Shown one piece after another: positions 1 through 9,599 of a stretch of 64,000 nucleotides of DNA. This DNA comes from Arcobacter sp. (lineage in GTDB: Bacteria; Campylobacterota; Campylobacteria; Campylobacterales; Sulfurimonadaceae): assembly GCA_024637195.1 (NCBI GenBank), contig JAGXFN010000007.1, positions 28,223 through 92,222 of the forward strand. Reading direction: 5' to 3'. Made by a program: the position numbers and the translations under genes. The first letter of the stretch is position 1; each line of letters starts with the position of its first letter. The notes under the pieces were generated by a model, which did no database searches, was not told the DNA's origin, and saw only the letters and a program-made list of their open reading frames with translations.

Positions 1-1827
1 GATCATTTTATTGTCCGAATCGCCCGCGAGAATTGATACGCCTGCTGGAAGAACTGTTATACCGTTGATTTTCATATCGCTGGAAAGCGTTATCGATTTT
101 ACCTGTGCCGTACCTGTCGCACTGACATCAGCAATAGCATTAACTCCCGTTAAATCTGAAACGATATTTATCTGCTCAGCAACACGGCCCAAACCGGTAT
201 TGGCGACACCATATCCGTTATCGTCTGTAATCTGAACACCGTCAATCTTTTGGCCTTCAACTACATACTGAACATAATCAGCTGATGTCAATGAGTTACC
301 TAGTACATCTGATGTTTTTATTTCTTTAATGCCGCCTTGTCCCGCGGTGATACCTGAAGTTAACGTGGATGGTGCCGTAAATGTGATCACACCCGAACTT
401 GTTGCAATTGTTGCAATCGTTACATCCTCTGTCGCACCTGCATCATTGACAAGTGTGATAATATCGCCAGCAGCCATCCCTCTTACATCCAATGTCGTAT
501 CAGTGACTGTAATGGTTGACGCGCCAACAGCCATAGTACTTGTCGCATAGTGGGTGTTTTCCGTTGCTTTGTTTACAATTGTAAATGTCGACCCTATACT
601 AAATGCTGTTGCAATGGCGTTATTTAATGTAATCGTACCTTCACTGGTCGTTACTCCCGTGACAACAAAGTCCTGCGTTTCAGTGGCATTAGCAATACGG
701 ATAATATCACCTGCGCCTAAACCTGTTGTTGCTATACTCAGTGTGGTTCCCGTCAAAGCAGCTCCCGTCGTTAAAGCTACTACTGCTGACGTCGCCTGTC
801 CCTCCACAAATACCTTTAATGAGCCAAATGCCGAACCAACAGAAATATTTGTTGCTGCTGCGGCTAGCGTTACAATACCTGTAGAATAAGCAACGTTCGC
901 AATAGCAACAGTATCTGTTACTCCTATACTATTCACTAATGTCAAGGTATCACCTTTTGCAATGCCTTGCAATTGGTCTGACGCAGGGTTTATTGTAATA
1001 AAGTTTGTGGCTGTATCGTAGACTGATGTCGACTCAAGATATCCCGCTGGATTGTTTGCGTAGGAATCAACTGAGATCTTTGCTCCCAAGGGGAGCTCAT
1101 CGATCAGAGGAATCGATAACTCTATCGTTCCTGTCGAAACACTGACATTTTGTATGGAATAACTTGTCGAAACGCCCTCAAACGTAATGATGTCACCTTT
1201 TGAAAGTCCATTTAGATCAGCTACGGCAACGCTTATATTTGTTGCCCCTGCTGCGCCTATAGCTGTTGTTGTAACGACATTGCCCAGTTGTGTTTTGTCT
1301 GTGGTCTGCTGCACATTACCGATAGCCAGCGCCTCAGTGTTTCCGATGGAGGCTTTTACCGTTTGGTTAGAGTAAGCACCGACCTGGAACTCTTTGTTTT
1401 CATACTTGCCAGCAAGCAGAGACTGCCCGTTAAACGCTGTCGTGTGCGCGATGTTGTTGAGTGAGTCGATAAGACGGTTGACGTCTTGCTGGATCGCCTC
1501 GCGAGAAGATGCACTCTGCCCGTCAGATGCAGACTGGATAGCTTTGGTCTTGATCGTGTCAAGGATCTTGATCTGCTCGTCCATCGCCTTGTCAGCTGTC
1601 TGGATGATACCGACCGCATCATTGGCATTGCGCACGGCTTGAGCAAGTGAGTTTGCCTGGGTACGAAGACTGTCTGCGATAACCATGCCCGAAGCGTCGT
1701 CTGCCGCCGAGTTGATACGTAGACCCGAGCTCAACCTGCCTAAAGATTTATCCAGTTCACGATTGTTGCTTACGCCATTATTGTGCGCGTTTAGTGCCGC
1801 GATGTTGGTGTTTATTCTAAAACCCAT
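1..1827 (-). CDS. flaB: Flagellin, second copy (3' end beyond the window edge)
   Basis: Filament subunit exported by the flagellar type III apparatus. The N-terminal D0/D1 region starts [15 protein letters not shown] and is followed by a long, low-complexity, Thr/Val/Ala-rich variable region. The frame is open to base 1, giving 609 residues; the conserved C-terminal D1/D0 part lies outside. The visible part matches the complete flagellin upstream along its length, so the two are tandem duplicates. The ATG at 1827 has AAAGGA upstream and a sigma54-type promoter at 1882-1897. That promoter is the basis for the symbol: in Campylobacter flaB is sigma54-dependent and flaA sigma28-dependent. Flagellin identity is secure; the flaB name is by analogy. 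Confidence 0.93.
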   Translation of the reverse strand, partial: MGFRINTNIAALNAHNNGVSNNRELDKSLGRLSSGLRINSAADDASGMVIADSLRTQANSLAQAVRNANDAVGIIQTADKAMDEQIKILDTIKTKAIQSASDGQSASSREAIQQDVNRLIDSLNNIAHTTAFNGQSLLAGKYENKEFQVGAYSNQTVKASIGNTEALAIGNVQQTTDKTQLGNVVTTTAIGAAGATNISVAVADLNGLSKGDIITFEGVSTSYSIQNVSVSTGTIELSIPLIDELPLGAKISVDSYANNPAGYLESTSVYDTATNFITINPASDQLQGIAKGDTLTLVNSIGVTDTVAIANVAYSTGIVTLAAAATNISVGSAFGSLKVFVEGQATSAVVALTTGAALTGTTLSIATTGLGAGDIIRIANATETQDFVVTGVTTSEGTITLNNAIATAFSIGSTFTIVNKATENTHYATSTMAVGASTITVTDTTLDVRGMAAGDIITLVNDAGATEDVTIATIATSSGVITFTAPSTLTSGITAGQGGIKEIKTSDVLGNSLTSADYVQYVVEGQKIDGVQITDDNGYGVANTGLGRVAEQINIVSDLTGVNAIADVSATGTAQVKSITLSSDMKINGITVLPAGVSILAGDSDNKMI

Positions 1828-1881
1828 TTTATGTCCTTTGAGATTTTATATGCATCCATGCAAAAATTATAAAGGAGAAAA

Positions 1882-1897
1882 AGCAAAAGGTGTTCCA
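1882..1897 (-). promoter_or_regulatory. Sigma54 (RpoN) promoter of the downstream flagellin
   Basis: Read on the minus strand the site is TGGAACACCTTTTGCT. The GG and GC elements are separated by exactly 10 bases, matching the TGGCAC-N5-TTGCW consensus. It lies about 55 bases before the flagellin ATG, leaving a short leader with AAAGGA as ribosome binding site. Confidence 0.85.
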
Positions 1898-1967
1898 GAT
1901 TGGCTTAAAAAGAAATAATTGGAGAAAATGGGAACTGTCGAGAAGTAAAAAAGAGGGGTAGCTAAAA

Positions 1968-1989
1968 TGAGACTGCCGAAGCAATCTCA
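1968..1989 (-). terminator. UUCG-capped hairpin followed by AUUUUAG
   Basis: On the minus strand TGAGATTGC and GCAGTCTCA pair around a TTCG loop closed by C-G, with one U-G wobble. ATTTTAG follows directly. This is the better of two candidate terminators for the upstream flagellin mRNA and lies just before the next flagellin's promoter. Confidence 0.6.
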
Positions 1990-2035
1990 GAGGTTTTATA
2001 AAAATATGCCGGCGGCCAAATGGCTGCGCGGCTTA

Positions 2036-2053
2036 AGACTACCGAAGTAGTCT
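2036..2053 (-). terminator. UUCG-capped hairpin after the complete flagellin
   Basis: The minus strand reads AGACTAC-TTCG-GTAGTCT, a perfect 7-bp stem with the very stable C(UUCG)G tetraloop. Only TTAAGCC follows, so it may be an mRNA 3'-stabilising hairpin rather than a full terminator. Confidence 0.5.
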
Positions 2054-2142
2054 AAGAACGTTTTCTAAAGACGTGTGACGTATGCCATTTCGAAGCATAC
2101 GTAAACGTACTCGTCATTTTCATGACTGAGTTTCGTTTTCTA

Positions 2143-4620
2143 CTACTGTAGTAAACGAAGTACGTTTTGCTGAATAGCGTTCGCCTGAGACATCGCATAC
2201 GACCCGGACTGAGCAAGGATGTTCAGTCGTGAGAAGTTTGCAGATTCCATAGCAAAGTCGACATCACGGATCTGTGACTCAGCCGCTTTAACGTTTACCT
2301 GAGTAACGGAGATGTTGTTCACCGTTACTAGAAGCTCGTTTTGCGCCGAACCAAGACCTGAACGCGTAGCGTCAAGCTCGGAGATCGCTTTTCCTACGAT
2401 GTCGATCGCCACGTTTGCACCCTCACGAGTACGTAGCAGTCCTATCGTATCGCTTGCATCAACCGTCCCGTCACCGTTGTCATCAACACGTCCGTTGACA
2501 AGGTCGGAAAGGTTAAAGGCCGTAGCATTAGCAGATATTTTTGTTGCTCCATTTGTATTATCTGTAGCAAGGTTTGCATCGCTGTAGTGGCCTGCTGTAA
2601 TAGAAATTGGATCTGAACCATTTTTAGTAAATATCAGACTTCCTGTGTGAAGACCGTCAGAGATCTTAGTAGCACTTGTAAAGCCGCCTAGTGCCATAGC
2701 ACGTCCATCACTTGAAAGTTTGAGCTTACCGTCTACCAAGGCTGCACTAACACCTGTTTCAGACGATATAGCATTGATTGAATCAATCAATTTGTTGTCT
2801 GAGTCACCCGCAAGAAGTGATGTACCTGCCGCAAGGACCGTTACACCGTTGATTGTCATATCCGCGGCAAGTGTTGTTGCGGTGATCTGTCCTGTACCTG
2901 TCTTACTCACATCGGCAACAGCAGTTACACCTGTTACGTCTGATAAGATATTGATCTGCTCAGCAACACGGCCTAGACCACTACCTGCAGTTCCATACCC
3001 ATTTCCGTCTGTAATTTGCACACCGTCAATCTTAGTTCCTTCGACCGTGTACTGAACATAATCAGCTGATGTCAATGCGTTACCAAGAACATCAGACGTT
3101 TTAACCTCAAGAATACCACCTTTGCCCGCAGTAATACCCCCTGTTATAGTAACTGGAGCATCAAATGTGATTACACCTGAGCTTGTAGCAATTGAAGAGA
3201 TCGTCGCATCAACTGTTGTTCCATCATCTGCTAACAGTGTAACAACATCACCTGCTGCCATCCCTCTTACATCCAATGTCGTATCAGTAACTGTAAGAGT
3301 CGTTGCCTGATCTGCCATAGCACCTGTCGCATAGTGTGAGTTATCCTTTGCAGAACTCATCAATGTAATCGTAGAACCCACAGAGAAGGCTGTTGCAATT
3401 GCATTATTTAAAGTGATCGCGCCCGAACTGCTATTGATTCCTTCAATAACGAAATCTTGAGTATCTACTCCGTTAGAGACACGAATAACATCACCTTTGC
3501 CAAGACCTGTTGCATCTAATACGCCGGTTGATATGACTGTAGATGTTTGTGCAAGCGCTGCTGTACTAACCGTAGTGCTTGCAGCCATAGTCGCAGGAGT
3601 ATCCACAAAGATCTTCAACGTAGCAGCCAAACCGACAGTTAAGCTAACCAAACCAGCGATACTGACAGTACCAGTTGAATATTCAATAGCTGTAATAGCC
3701 TCTGTAGTTGATGCACCAACACTGTTTATAAATGTCAATGTATCTCCTATTGCCAGACCTTTCATCTGATCAGAGGTAGGATCTATTACAAATGTAGCAG
3801 CACTAACGATATCAGCTGTTGTTGTTTGCAAGTACCCGCTTGGGTTATTTGCATATGAACTAACTGATATTTTAGAACCTAATGCAATATCTTCTGTCAA
3901 CGGAACAGACAATTCGATTGTACCTGTAGAAACAGCTACATTTTGTACAGAATAGGTACTTGTACTACCTTCAAATGAGATAATGTCACCTTTAGCCAGT
4001 CCGTTTAGATCCGCAACTGCTACACTGATAGTTGTCGCACCCGTTACTGCTTTAGCCGTAGTAGGCACGATATTACCAAGTGTCGTAGAATCTGTCGTCT
4101 GCTGGATATTTCCGATAGCAACCGACTCTGTATTTCCGATAGAAGCTCCTACCGTTTGGTTGGAGTAGGCACCGACCTGGAACTCTTTGTTCTCATACTT
4201 TCCTGAAAGCAGAGACTGTCCGTTAAACGCTGTCGTCTGTGCGATGTTGTTAAGTGAAGAGATCAGACGGTTAACGTCTTGCTGGATCGCTTCGCGTGAA
4301 GAAGCACTCTGTCCGTCAGATGCAGACTGGATGGCTTTGGTCTTGATCGTGTCTAGAATCTTGATCTGCTCGTCCATCGCCTTGTCAGCTGTCTGGATAA
4401 TACCGATCGCGTCATTCGCATTACGAACCGCTTGACCTAGTGAATTCGCTTGTGAACGAAGACTGTCCGCAATAACAAGACCAGATGAGTCATCTGCTGC
4501 CGAGTTGATACGTAGACCTGATGACAAAGAACCTAGAGACTTGTCTAGAGCACGATTATTGATTGTCGCGCTGTTGTGAGCATTTAATGCCGCAATGTTT
4601 GTGTTAATTCTGAAACCCAT
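2143..4620 (-). CDS. flaA: Flagellin, complete, with repeated central domain
   Basis: Filament subunit of 825 residues; campylobacter flagellins are usually about 570. The N-terminal D0/D1 region (residues 1-170) and C-terminal D1/D0 region (last 100 or so, ending AIQQNVLRLLQ) are canonical. The extra length is a hypervariable centre built from about four related units of roughly 82 residues. Each carries a G-[LM]-x-x-GD motif (GD at about 211, 292, 376 and 457), then an S-[TS]-G-x-[IV] turn 20-23 residues later. The regular spacing suggests tandem beta-domains on the filament surface. A sigma28 promoter lies upstream at 4687-4713. The flaA symbol rests on promoter class, not on a database match. 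Confidence 0.95.
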   Translation of the reverse strand: MGFRINTNIAALNAHNSATINNRALDKSLGSLSSGLRINSAADDSSGLVIADSLRSQANSLGQAVRNANDAIGIIQTADKAMDEQIKILDTIKTKAIQSASDGQSASSREAIQQDVNRLISSLNNIAQTTAFNGQSLLSGKYENKEFQVGAYSNQTVGASIGNTESVAIGNIQQTTDSTTLGNIVPTTAKAVTGATTISVAVADLNGLAKGDIISFEGSTSTYSVQNVAVSTGTIELSVPLTEDIALGSKISVSSYANNPSGYLQTTTADIVSAATFVIDPTSDQMKGLAIGDTLTFINSVGASTTEAITAIEYSTGTVSIAGLVSLTVGLAATLKIFVDTPATMAASTTVSTAALAQTSTVISTGVLDATGLGKGDVIRVSNGVDTQDFVIEGINSSSGAITLNNAIATAFSVGSTITLMSSAKDNSHYATGAMADQATTLTVTDTTLDVRGMAAGDVVTLLADDGTTVDATISSIATSSGVITFDAPVTITGGITAGKGGILEVKTSDVLGNALTSADYVQYTVEGTKIDGVQITDGNGYGTAGSGLGRVAEQINILSDVTGVTAVADVSKTGTGQITATTLAADMTINGVTVLAAGTSLLAGDSDNKLIDSINAISSETGVSAALVDGKLKLSSDGRAMALGGFTSATKISDGLHTGSLIFTKNGSDPISITAGHYSDANLATDNTNGATKISANATAFNLSDLVNGRVDDNGDGTVDASDTIGLLRTREGANVAIDIVGKAISELDATRSGLGSAQNELLVTVNNISVTQVNVKAAESQIRDVDFAMESANFSRLNILAQSGSYAMSQANAIQQNVLRLLQ

Positions 4621-4686
4621 GATAAATCCTTTTATCTGAAGCGAGTGCTTCTGTTTAATTTTCAGCGTCCTTGCTGTTGAAGTCTA

Positions 4687-4713
4687 GTATCGACACATAA
4701 TAAAAAAGTTTTA
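4687..4713 (-). promoter_or_regulatory. Sigma28 (FliA) promoter of the flagellin gene
   Basis: The minus strand shows TAAAACTT and GTCGATAC. The distance from TAAA to CGAT is 21 bases, exactly that of the TAAAGTTT-N11-GCCGATAA consensus. It sits about 70 bases before the flagellin ATG. Confidence 0.8.
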
Positions 4714-4804
4714 GACAAATGATTGTTTTTTTTGTTACACTTTCGCAATTGATTCAAAATCACGTATATATAGATAGAACCCCCTCGACATAAAAAGGTC
4801 CGTA

Positions 4805-7027
4805 TTGAAATTAATAATTGTAGAGTCACCGGCAAAAGCCAAGACGATCAAAAACTTTTTAGGAAAAGAGTACGAAGTGATCGCTTCCAAAGGGCACATC
4901 CGAGATCTTCCTAAGTCGCGTTTCGGGATCAAGATCGACGAGAACGATGTGCTTACCCCCGAGTACTCCGTCGCAAAAGAAAATGCCGCCACGGTCAAGC
5001 AGATCAAAGAGCTGGCCAAAAAAGCGGACACCATCTATATCGCGACCGATGAGGACCGCGAGGGTGAAGCTATCGGCTGGCACATAGCCCATGCGATGAA
5101 AAAAGATCCTGAGACCCTGCCGCGCATCGTCTTCCACGAGATCACTAAAACAGCGATACAGCACGCACTTGAGAGCGCACGCACGGTCAACATGGACATG
5201 GTCAATGCTCAGCAGACCCGCCGTCTTCTTGACCGCATCGTGGGCTACAAGCTCTCTCCTCTGCTGAGCTCAAAGATCCAAAAAGGGCTCTCCGGCGGAC
5301 GGGTGCAGTCTTCGACACTCAAGATCATCGTCGATAAAGAGCGCGAGATCAAGGCCTTTGTCCCCCAAGAGTACTGGTCCATCGATACCCTTTTCAACAA
5401 GAACATCGAAGCCGCTTTGCAAAGCTACAAAGAGCAAAAGATGGACAAGCTCTCCATCACCAACGGCAAGGATGCCAAGGAGATTGTCGAGACCCTGAAA
5501 AAAGAGGCTTTCACTGTCGCCACCATCGAGACCAAACAGCGCAAGACCTCCACACCTCCGCCGTTTATGACCTCGACCCTGCAGCAGACGGCCTCCTCAA
5601 AACTCGGCCTCTCTCCAAAAAAGACGATGATGCTGGCACAGACGCTTTATGAAGGGGTGAAAACACCTGAAGGCACCTCCGGGGTTATCACCTATATGCG
5701 TACGGACAGCCTGAACATGGCTGCTGAAGCCGTGGAGGGGGCGAGAACCCTTATTTTGGAACGCTACGGAAAAGAGTATCTGCCCAAAGAGGCAAAAGTC
5801 TATGCGAAGAAGTCCAAGGGCGCACAAGAGGCGCACGAAGCTATCCGTCCGACCCTGCTTGACTTTACCCCTAAGATCGCAGAAAAGTACCTTAAAGCGG
5901 ACGAACTGAAGCTCTACACCCTTATCTACAACCGTTTTCTCGCCTGCCAGATGAACGACGCACTCTTTGAGCAGCAGAGCATCCTCTTCAAAAGCGAAAG
6001 CTCTACGTTCAAAGCCAACGGACGCAAGCTGATCTTTGACGGGTTTTACCGTGTTGTCGGTGCCGAAGACAAAGATAAACTTCTTCCGACACTCAAAGAG
6101 GGGGAGACGGCTGAACTGAGTTCTATTGCAACACAGCAGCACTTTACAGAGCCACCGTCTCGCTACTCCGAGGCGAGTCTGATCAAAAAACTTGAAGCGG
6201 AGGGGATAGGACGTCCATCCACCTATGCGCCGACCATCTCGACGCTTCAAGCCCGCATGTACATCGACCTCGAAAAACGCCAGATCGTTCCCACCGAGAT
6301 CGCTTTCAAGGTGACCGAACTGCTGGAGAAACACTTTGCCGAGATCGTTGATGCGGAGTTCACCTCCAACATGGAAGAGATCCTCGACGAGATCGCCGAA
6401 GAGGGCAAGGATTGGCAAAAAGTCCTGCATGACTTCTACTTTCCTTTTATGGAAAAGATCGCCGAGGGAAAAGAAAAGATCATCAGCCAGAAGCTGGCGA
6501 AACCTTTGGGAAGAAACTGCCCAAAATGCGGCGAAGAACTTCTTCTTCGCGGCGGACGCTATGGCAACTTCATCGCCTGCAGCGGTTTTCCAAAATGCAA
6601 GTACACCGAGCAGGTCGAGAGCGAAGAGGGTGAAGAAAAAGCACTGAGCGAAGAGGAAGCACTTGGCCAGAAATGCGAAAAATGTGGCGCAGATATGGTC
6701 GTCAAAAATGGACGGAACGGAAAGTTCCTCGCCTGTTCCGCCTATCCTGAGTGCAAAAACACCAAGCCCCTGAACGAGCCGGACCAGACGACGGATGTTC
6801 CCTGTCCCGACTGTGGCGGAAAACTCCTTTTTAGAAAATCGCGCCGCGGTGCTTTCTGGGGATGTGAGAATTACCCCGACTGCAAGTTCATCTCCAAGTT
6901 TGAACCGACGCTGAAAAAATGCGAGCAGGAAGGCTGCGGCGGAGCATTGGCTGCGCGTACCTATCGAAATGCCGAAGTCTATGAGTGTGTCAAATGTAAA
7001 AACCGCACCCCCAGAGAAGAAGAGTAG
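4805..7027 (+). CDS. topA: DNA topoisomerase I
   Basis: Type IA topoisomerase, relaxing negative supercoils through a transient 5'-phosphotyrosine. 740 residues. The N-terminal Toprim domain has VESPAKAKT and TDEDREGEAIGWH. The active-site tyrosine is Tyr297 in VITYMRTDS. The C-terminal part from about residue 572 holds four Cys4 zinc-ribbon modules. The start is TTG with AAAAGG a few bases upstream; no better ATG is available that keeps the conserved start. It heads a tightly spaced plus-strand run with the phosphodiesterase, bioB and the antiporter. Confidence 0.97.
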   Translation: MKLIIVESPAKAKTIKNFLGKEYEVIASKGHIRDLPKSRFGIKIDENDVLTPEYSVAKENAATVKQIKELAKKADTIYIATDEDREGEAIGWHIAHAMKKDPETLPRIVFHEITKTAIQHALESARTVNMDMVNAQQTRRLLDRIVGYKLSPLLSSKIQKGLSGGRVQSSTLKIIVDKEREIKAFVPQEYWSIDTLFNKNIEAALQSYKEQKMDKLSITNGKDAKEIVETLKKEAFTVATIETKQRKTSTPPPFMTSTLQQTASSKLGLSPKKTMMLAQTLYEGVKTPEGTSGVITYMRTDSLNMAAEAVEGARTLILERYGKEYLPKEAKVYAKKSKGAQEAHEAIRPTLLDFTPKIAEKYLKADELKLYTLIYNRFLACQMNDALFEQQSILFKSESSTFKANGRKLIFDGFYRVVGAEDKDKLLPTLKEGETAELSSIATQQHFTEPPSRYSEASLIKKLEAEGIGRPSTYAPTISTLQARMYIDLEKRQIVPTEIAFKVTELLEKHFAEIVDAEFTSNMEEILDEIAEEGKDWQKVLHDFYFPFMEKIAEGKEKIISQKLAKPLGRNCPKCGEELLLRGGRYGNFIACSGFPKCKYTEQVESEEGEEKALSEEEALGQKCEKCGADMVVKNGRNGKFLACSAYPECKNTKPLNEPDQTTDVPCPDCGGKLLFRKSRRGAFWGCENYPDCKFISKFEPTLKKCEQEGCGGALAARTYRNAEVYECVKCKNRTPREEE

Positions 7028-7051
7028 GCGTGAAAAAGCAGAAGGCTTAGC

Positions 7052-7576
7052 ATGAAGATAGGTATCCTGTCCGACACCCATACCAAGCTCGGCCGCGCCA
7101 AAAAAGTCATCGACCATCTCATTGAAAACGGAGCAGAGTACCTTATCCACGCCGGTGACATCTGCGAGGTGGAAGTGCTGGAGTACATGAAAGAGAGCAA
7201 GCTGCCCTATATCGCAGTCTACGGGAACAATGACGCGCATATGGTGGAGCATCACAGAACCTACAACCTGGTCCAAGAACCGCACCTCTTCAAGATCAAA
7301 GAGCACATATTCAAACTGATGCATCTGCCCTACTACATGAATCCCGATGCCCAAATCATTATCTTCGGCCATACCCACACTTTCGAGTGCGATTATAAAA
7401 ACGATACTCTTTTTTTGAACCCCGGAGAGGCCTGCGCGCGCAACAAGAGTGTGAGCGAGTGTCTTATGCTGACGCTTAGTGATGATTCCTATGTCGTTGA
7501 AGCCTACTCCCGCGCACTCAAGACAAAAGAGTGGAAAGTACAACATATGAACTTTGAAAGAAACAAGCATGTCTAA
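7052..7576 (+). CDS. YfcE/MJ0936-family metallophosphoesterase
   Basis: Small calcineurin-like phosphodiesterase of 174 residues, a normal length for the family. Metal ligands are visible: Asp8 and His10 in SDTH, Asp36 in AGD, Asn60 in GNND, and the GHTH motif near residue 113. Related enzymes hydrolyse phosphodiesters with Mn2+; the physiological substrate here is unknown. It starts 24 bases after topA and its 3' end overlaps the start of bioB by 8 bases, so co-expression is likely. Confidence 0.88.
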   Translation: MKIGILSDTHTKLGRAKKVIDHLIENGAEYLIHAGDICEVEVLEYMKESKLPYIAVYGNNDAHMVEHHRTYNLVQEPHLFKIKEHIFKLMHLPYYMNPDAQIIIFGHTHTFECDYKNDTLFLNPGEACARNKSVSECLMLTLSDDSYVVEAYSRALKTKEWKVQHMNFERNKHV

Positions 7577-8420
7577 GAAGATATTTTTATGCGCCATCTG
7601 CAACATCAACAGCGGTACCTGCAATGAAGACTGCAAGTTCTGCTCACAAAGCGTCAAATACAGCGCCGACATAGAGCGCTACAAGCAAAAACCCCTCGAT
7701 GAGATCATCGCCGAGGCCAAAGCGGCTGAAGCCTCCGGTGCCTTGGGCTTCTGCCTGGTCACCGCACAAAAAGGGCTGACAGAAAAAAGTCTAGCCTTCG
7801 TCTGCGATGTGGCAAAAGCTGTCAGGGCAGAAGTTCCCCGCTTGCGCCTTATCGCCTGTAACGGGACGGCGACGCTAGAGCAGCTATTAACGCTCAAAGC
7901 CGTAGGTGTCGCGGCTTATAACCACAACCTCGAAGCCTCCAAGAACTATTATGAACAGATCTGTACGACCCACAGCTGGCAGGAGCGCTATGAAACCTGC
8001 GAAAATGTCAACAAGGCGGGAATGGTTCTTATCACAGGCGGGATCTTCGGGATGGGTGAGACGCAAGAGGACCGTATCTCTATGCTAAAATCTTTGGCTG
8101 CACTGAACCCGACTTCCGTGCCGATCAACTTTTACCACCACAACCCGGCGCTTCCTCTTAAGCCGAACCCTCTGAGCACCGATGAGGCATTGGATCTTAT
8201 CCGCTTGACGCGCGAGATCTTAAGTGATGCAGAACGGATTATGGTCGCCGGCGGACGGGAGATGATGTTTAAAGAGCGGCAGGCAGAGATATTTGAGGCG
8301 GGGGCAAATGCCATCGTTATCGGTAACTACCTGACCACTTCCGGAAGAGAAAGAGGAAAGGATCTCGATATGCTCCTCTCTTTGGGCCACGAAATCGCAC
8401 AAAGTCCCGAGGACAAGTAA
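7569..8420 (+). CDS. bioB: Biotin synthase
   Basis: Radical SAM enzyme inserting sulfur into dethiobiotin, the last step of biotin synthesis. The radical SAM cysteines are Cys18, Cys22 and Cys25 (CNEDCKFC), followed by SQS as in BioB. At 283 residues it is the short form usual in campylobacterotans; the E. coli enzyme is about 346. The ATG at 7569 is chosen over a TTG 15 bases upstream because the conserved protein begins near MSKKIFLCAICN. The stop abuts the GTG of the next gene. Confidence 0.93.
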   Translation: MSKKIFLCAICNINSGTCNEDCKFCSQSVKYSADIERYKQKPLDEIIAEAKAAEASGALGFCLVTAQKGLTEKSLAFVCDVAKAVRAEVPRLRLIACNGTATLEQLLTLKAVGVAAYNHNLEASKNYYEQICTTHSWQERYETCENVNKAGMVLITGGIFGMGETQEDRISMLKSLAALNPTSVPINFYHHNPALPLKPNPLSTDEALDLIRLTREILSDAERIMVAGGREMMFKERQAEIFEAGANAIVIGNYLTTSGRERGKDLDMLLSLGHEIAQSPEDK

Positions 8421-9599
8421 GTGGATGAAAATATCAGTCTTCTCCTGACACTCTGCGCCATTCTCACCTTTTCACCTTTTTTTGCCAAGATCTTCAAGAT
8501 CCCGACGACGCCGGTTGAGATAATTTTCGGCTCTCTTTTTGCCGCGGCAGGATTCCTTCACAGCCATGAACTTTTTGAGCTTGTTGCCGAGTTCGGATTT
8601 TTGTACCTGATGTTTATTGCCGGGATGGAGATAAACATCAAAAAGATACTCAAAATAGACAAGAGCATCCTTAACCGTGCGCTTATCTATCTTGCCCTGC
8701 TTTACTTTCTCTCCGCGATATGTACGGTCTATCTGCAGTTGAGCAATATCTTTATTGTGATCCTTCCGCTCATCTCGGTCGGCCTGATCGCGACTCTTAA
8801 AAAAGAGTACGGCAAAGACACCGCCTGGCTTCCGCTAGCCATGGTCGTGGGCTCTGTCGGTGAGATCATCTCCATTGCTATTTTGACGGTGGCTTCAGAA
8901 GCTTTCTTGACCGGAATAAGTCTGGAACTGTTTAAGACAGTCTCAACTCTTGTGATTTTTATCGCCTTGATCATCCTTCTTTTTCATGCACTTCGGGTTC
9001 TGTTTTGGTGGTTTCCCGAGATCGTACCCCTGATTATGCCGCACTTGGACAATAAGGATCAGGATCTGAGAATCTCCCTGGCCATCCTCTTCTCTTTTCT
9101 TGCGCTGATGATGTACCTTGATCTTGAGCTAGCCTTTGGCGCCTTTATTGCAGGGATGTTTATCCCCACCTTTTTTGAGCACAAATACCAGCTGCCTCGC
9201 AAACTCGAGTCTTTCGGGTTTGGGTTTTTAGTGCCGATATTTTTTGTTCATGTCGGCAGCGCTTTCAAACTTGCGGCACTTCATGTGGACGGTTTGATCG
9301 CTATGGCTCTTCTAGTCACGGCCTTGATGATAGGTATTCGCCTGATTGCAGCCATGGTTTTCAACCAAAGCGGCTCGCTAAAGGACTCTGTGCTGCTTGC
9401 CCTCTCGCATTCTATGCCCCTGACGCTTCTCATCGCTATAGCAACGCTTGCCTATCATCAGCACAGCATTGACAAGTTCCACTACTATGCATTTATTTTG
9501 GCAAGTCTGTTTGAGGTTATCATTGTTATGCTCGCAATCAAGGTGATCGTCTATCCGCCTAAAGGTTTGCTGCGTCTATTTCGGCGCAAATCCGAGTAA
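8421..9599 (+). CDS. Kef/CPA2-type cation:proton antiporter
   Basis: Inner-membrane Na+(K+)/H+ exchanger of the CPA2 family. 392 residues with about 12 hydrophobic segments and the family pattern around LAFGAFIAGMFIPTF. It ends after the membrane domain and has no TrkA-N nucleotide-binding domain, so the gating domain of full KefB/C is missing. The GTG start is immediately after the bioB stop. Its last 41 bases overlap the end of the convergent aroK. Ion specificity cannot be read from sequence. Confidence 0.87.
   Translation: MDENISLLLTLCAILTFSPFFAKIFKIPTTPVEIIFGSLFAAAGFLHSHELFELVAEFGFLYLMFIAGMEINIKKILKIDKSILNRALIYLALLYFLSAICTVYLQLSNIFIVILPLISVGLIATLKKEYGKDTAWLPLAMVVGSVGEIISIAILTVASEAFLTGISLELFKTVSTLVIFIALIILLFHALRVLFWWFPEIVPLIMPHLDNKDQDLRISLAILFSFLALMMYLDLELAFGAFIAGMFIPTFFEHKYQLPRKLESFGFGFLVPIFFVHVGSAFKLAALHVDGLIAMALLVTALMIGIRLIAAMVFNQSGSLKDSVLLALSHSMPLTLLIAIATLAYHQHSIDKFHYYAFILASLFEVIIVMLAIKVIVYPPKGLLRLFRRKSE

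Larger units (their letters stand above)
1828..2142. other. Intergenic region between tandem flagellins
   Basis: 315 bases without a gene. It holds the 3' hairpins of the upstream flagellin transcript and the sigma54 promoter of the downstream one. No further coding potential is supported. Confidence 0.8.

Noticed and set aside
1685..1918. Small plus-strand frame across the flagellin start
   Set aside because: It is antisense to conserved flagellin codons and to the sigma54 promoter.
5597..7672. A 691-codon open frame on the minus strand opposite topA
   Set aside because: It lies entirely opposite the conserved topA, phosphodiesterase and bioB genes, has no recognisable domain, and is explained by their codon bias.
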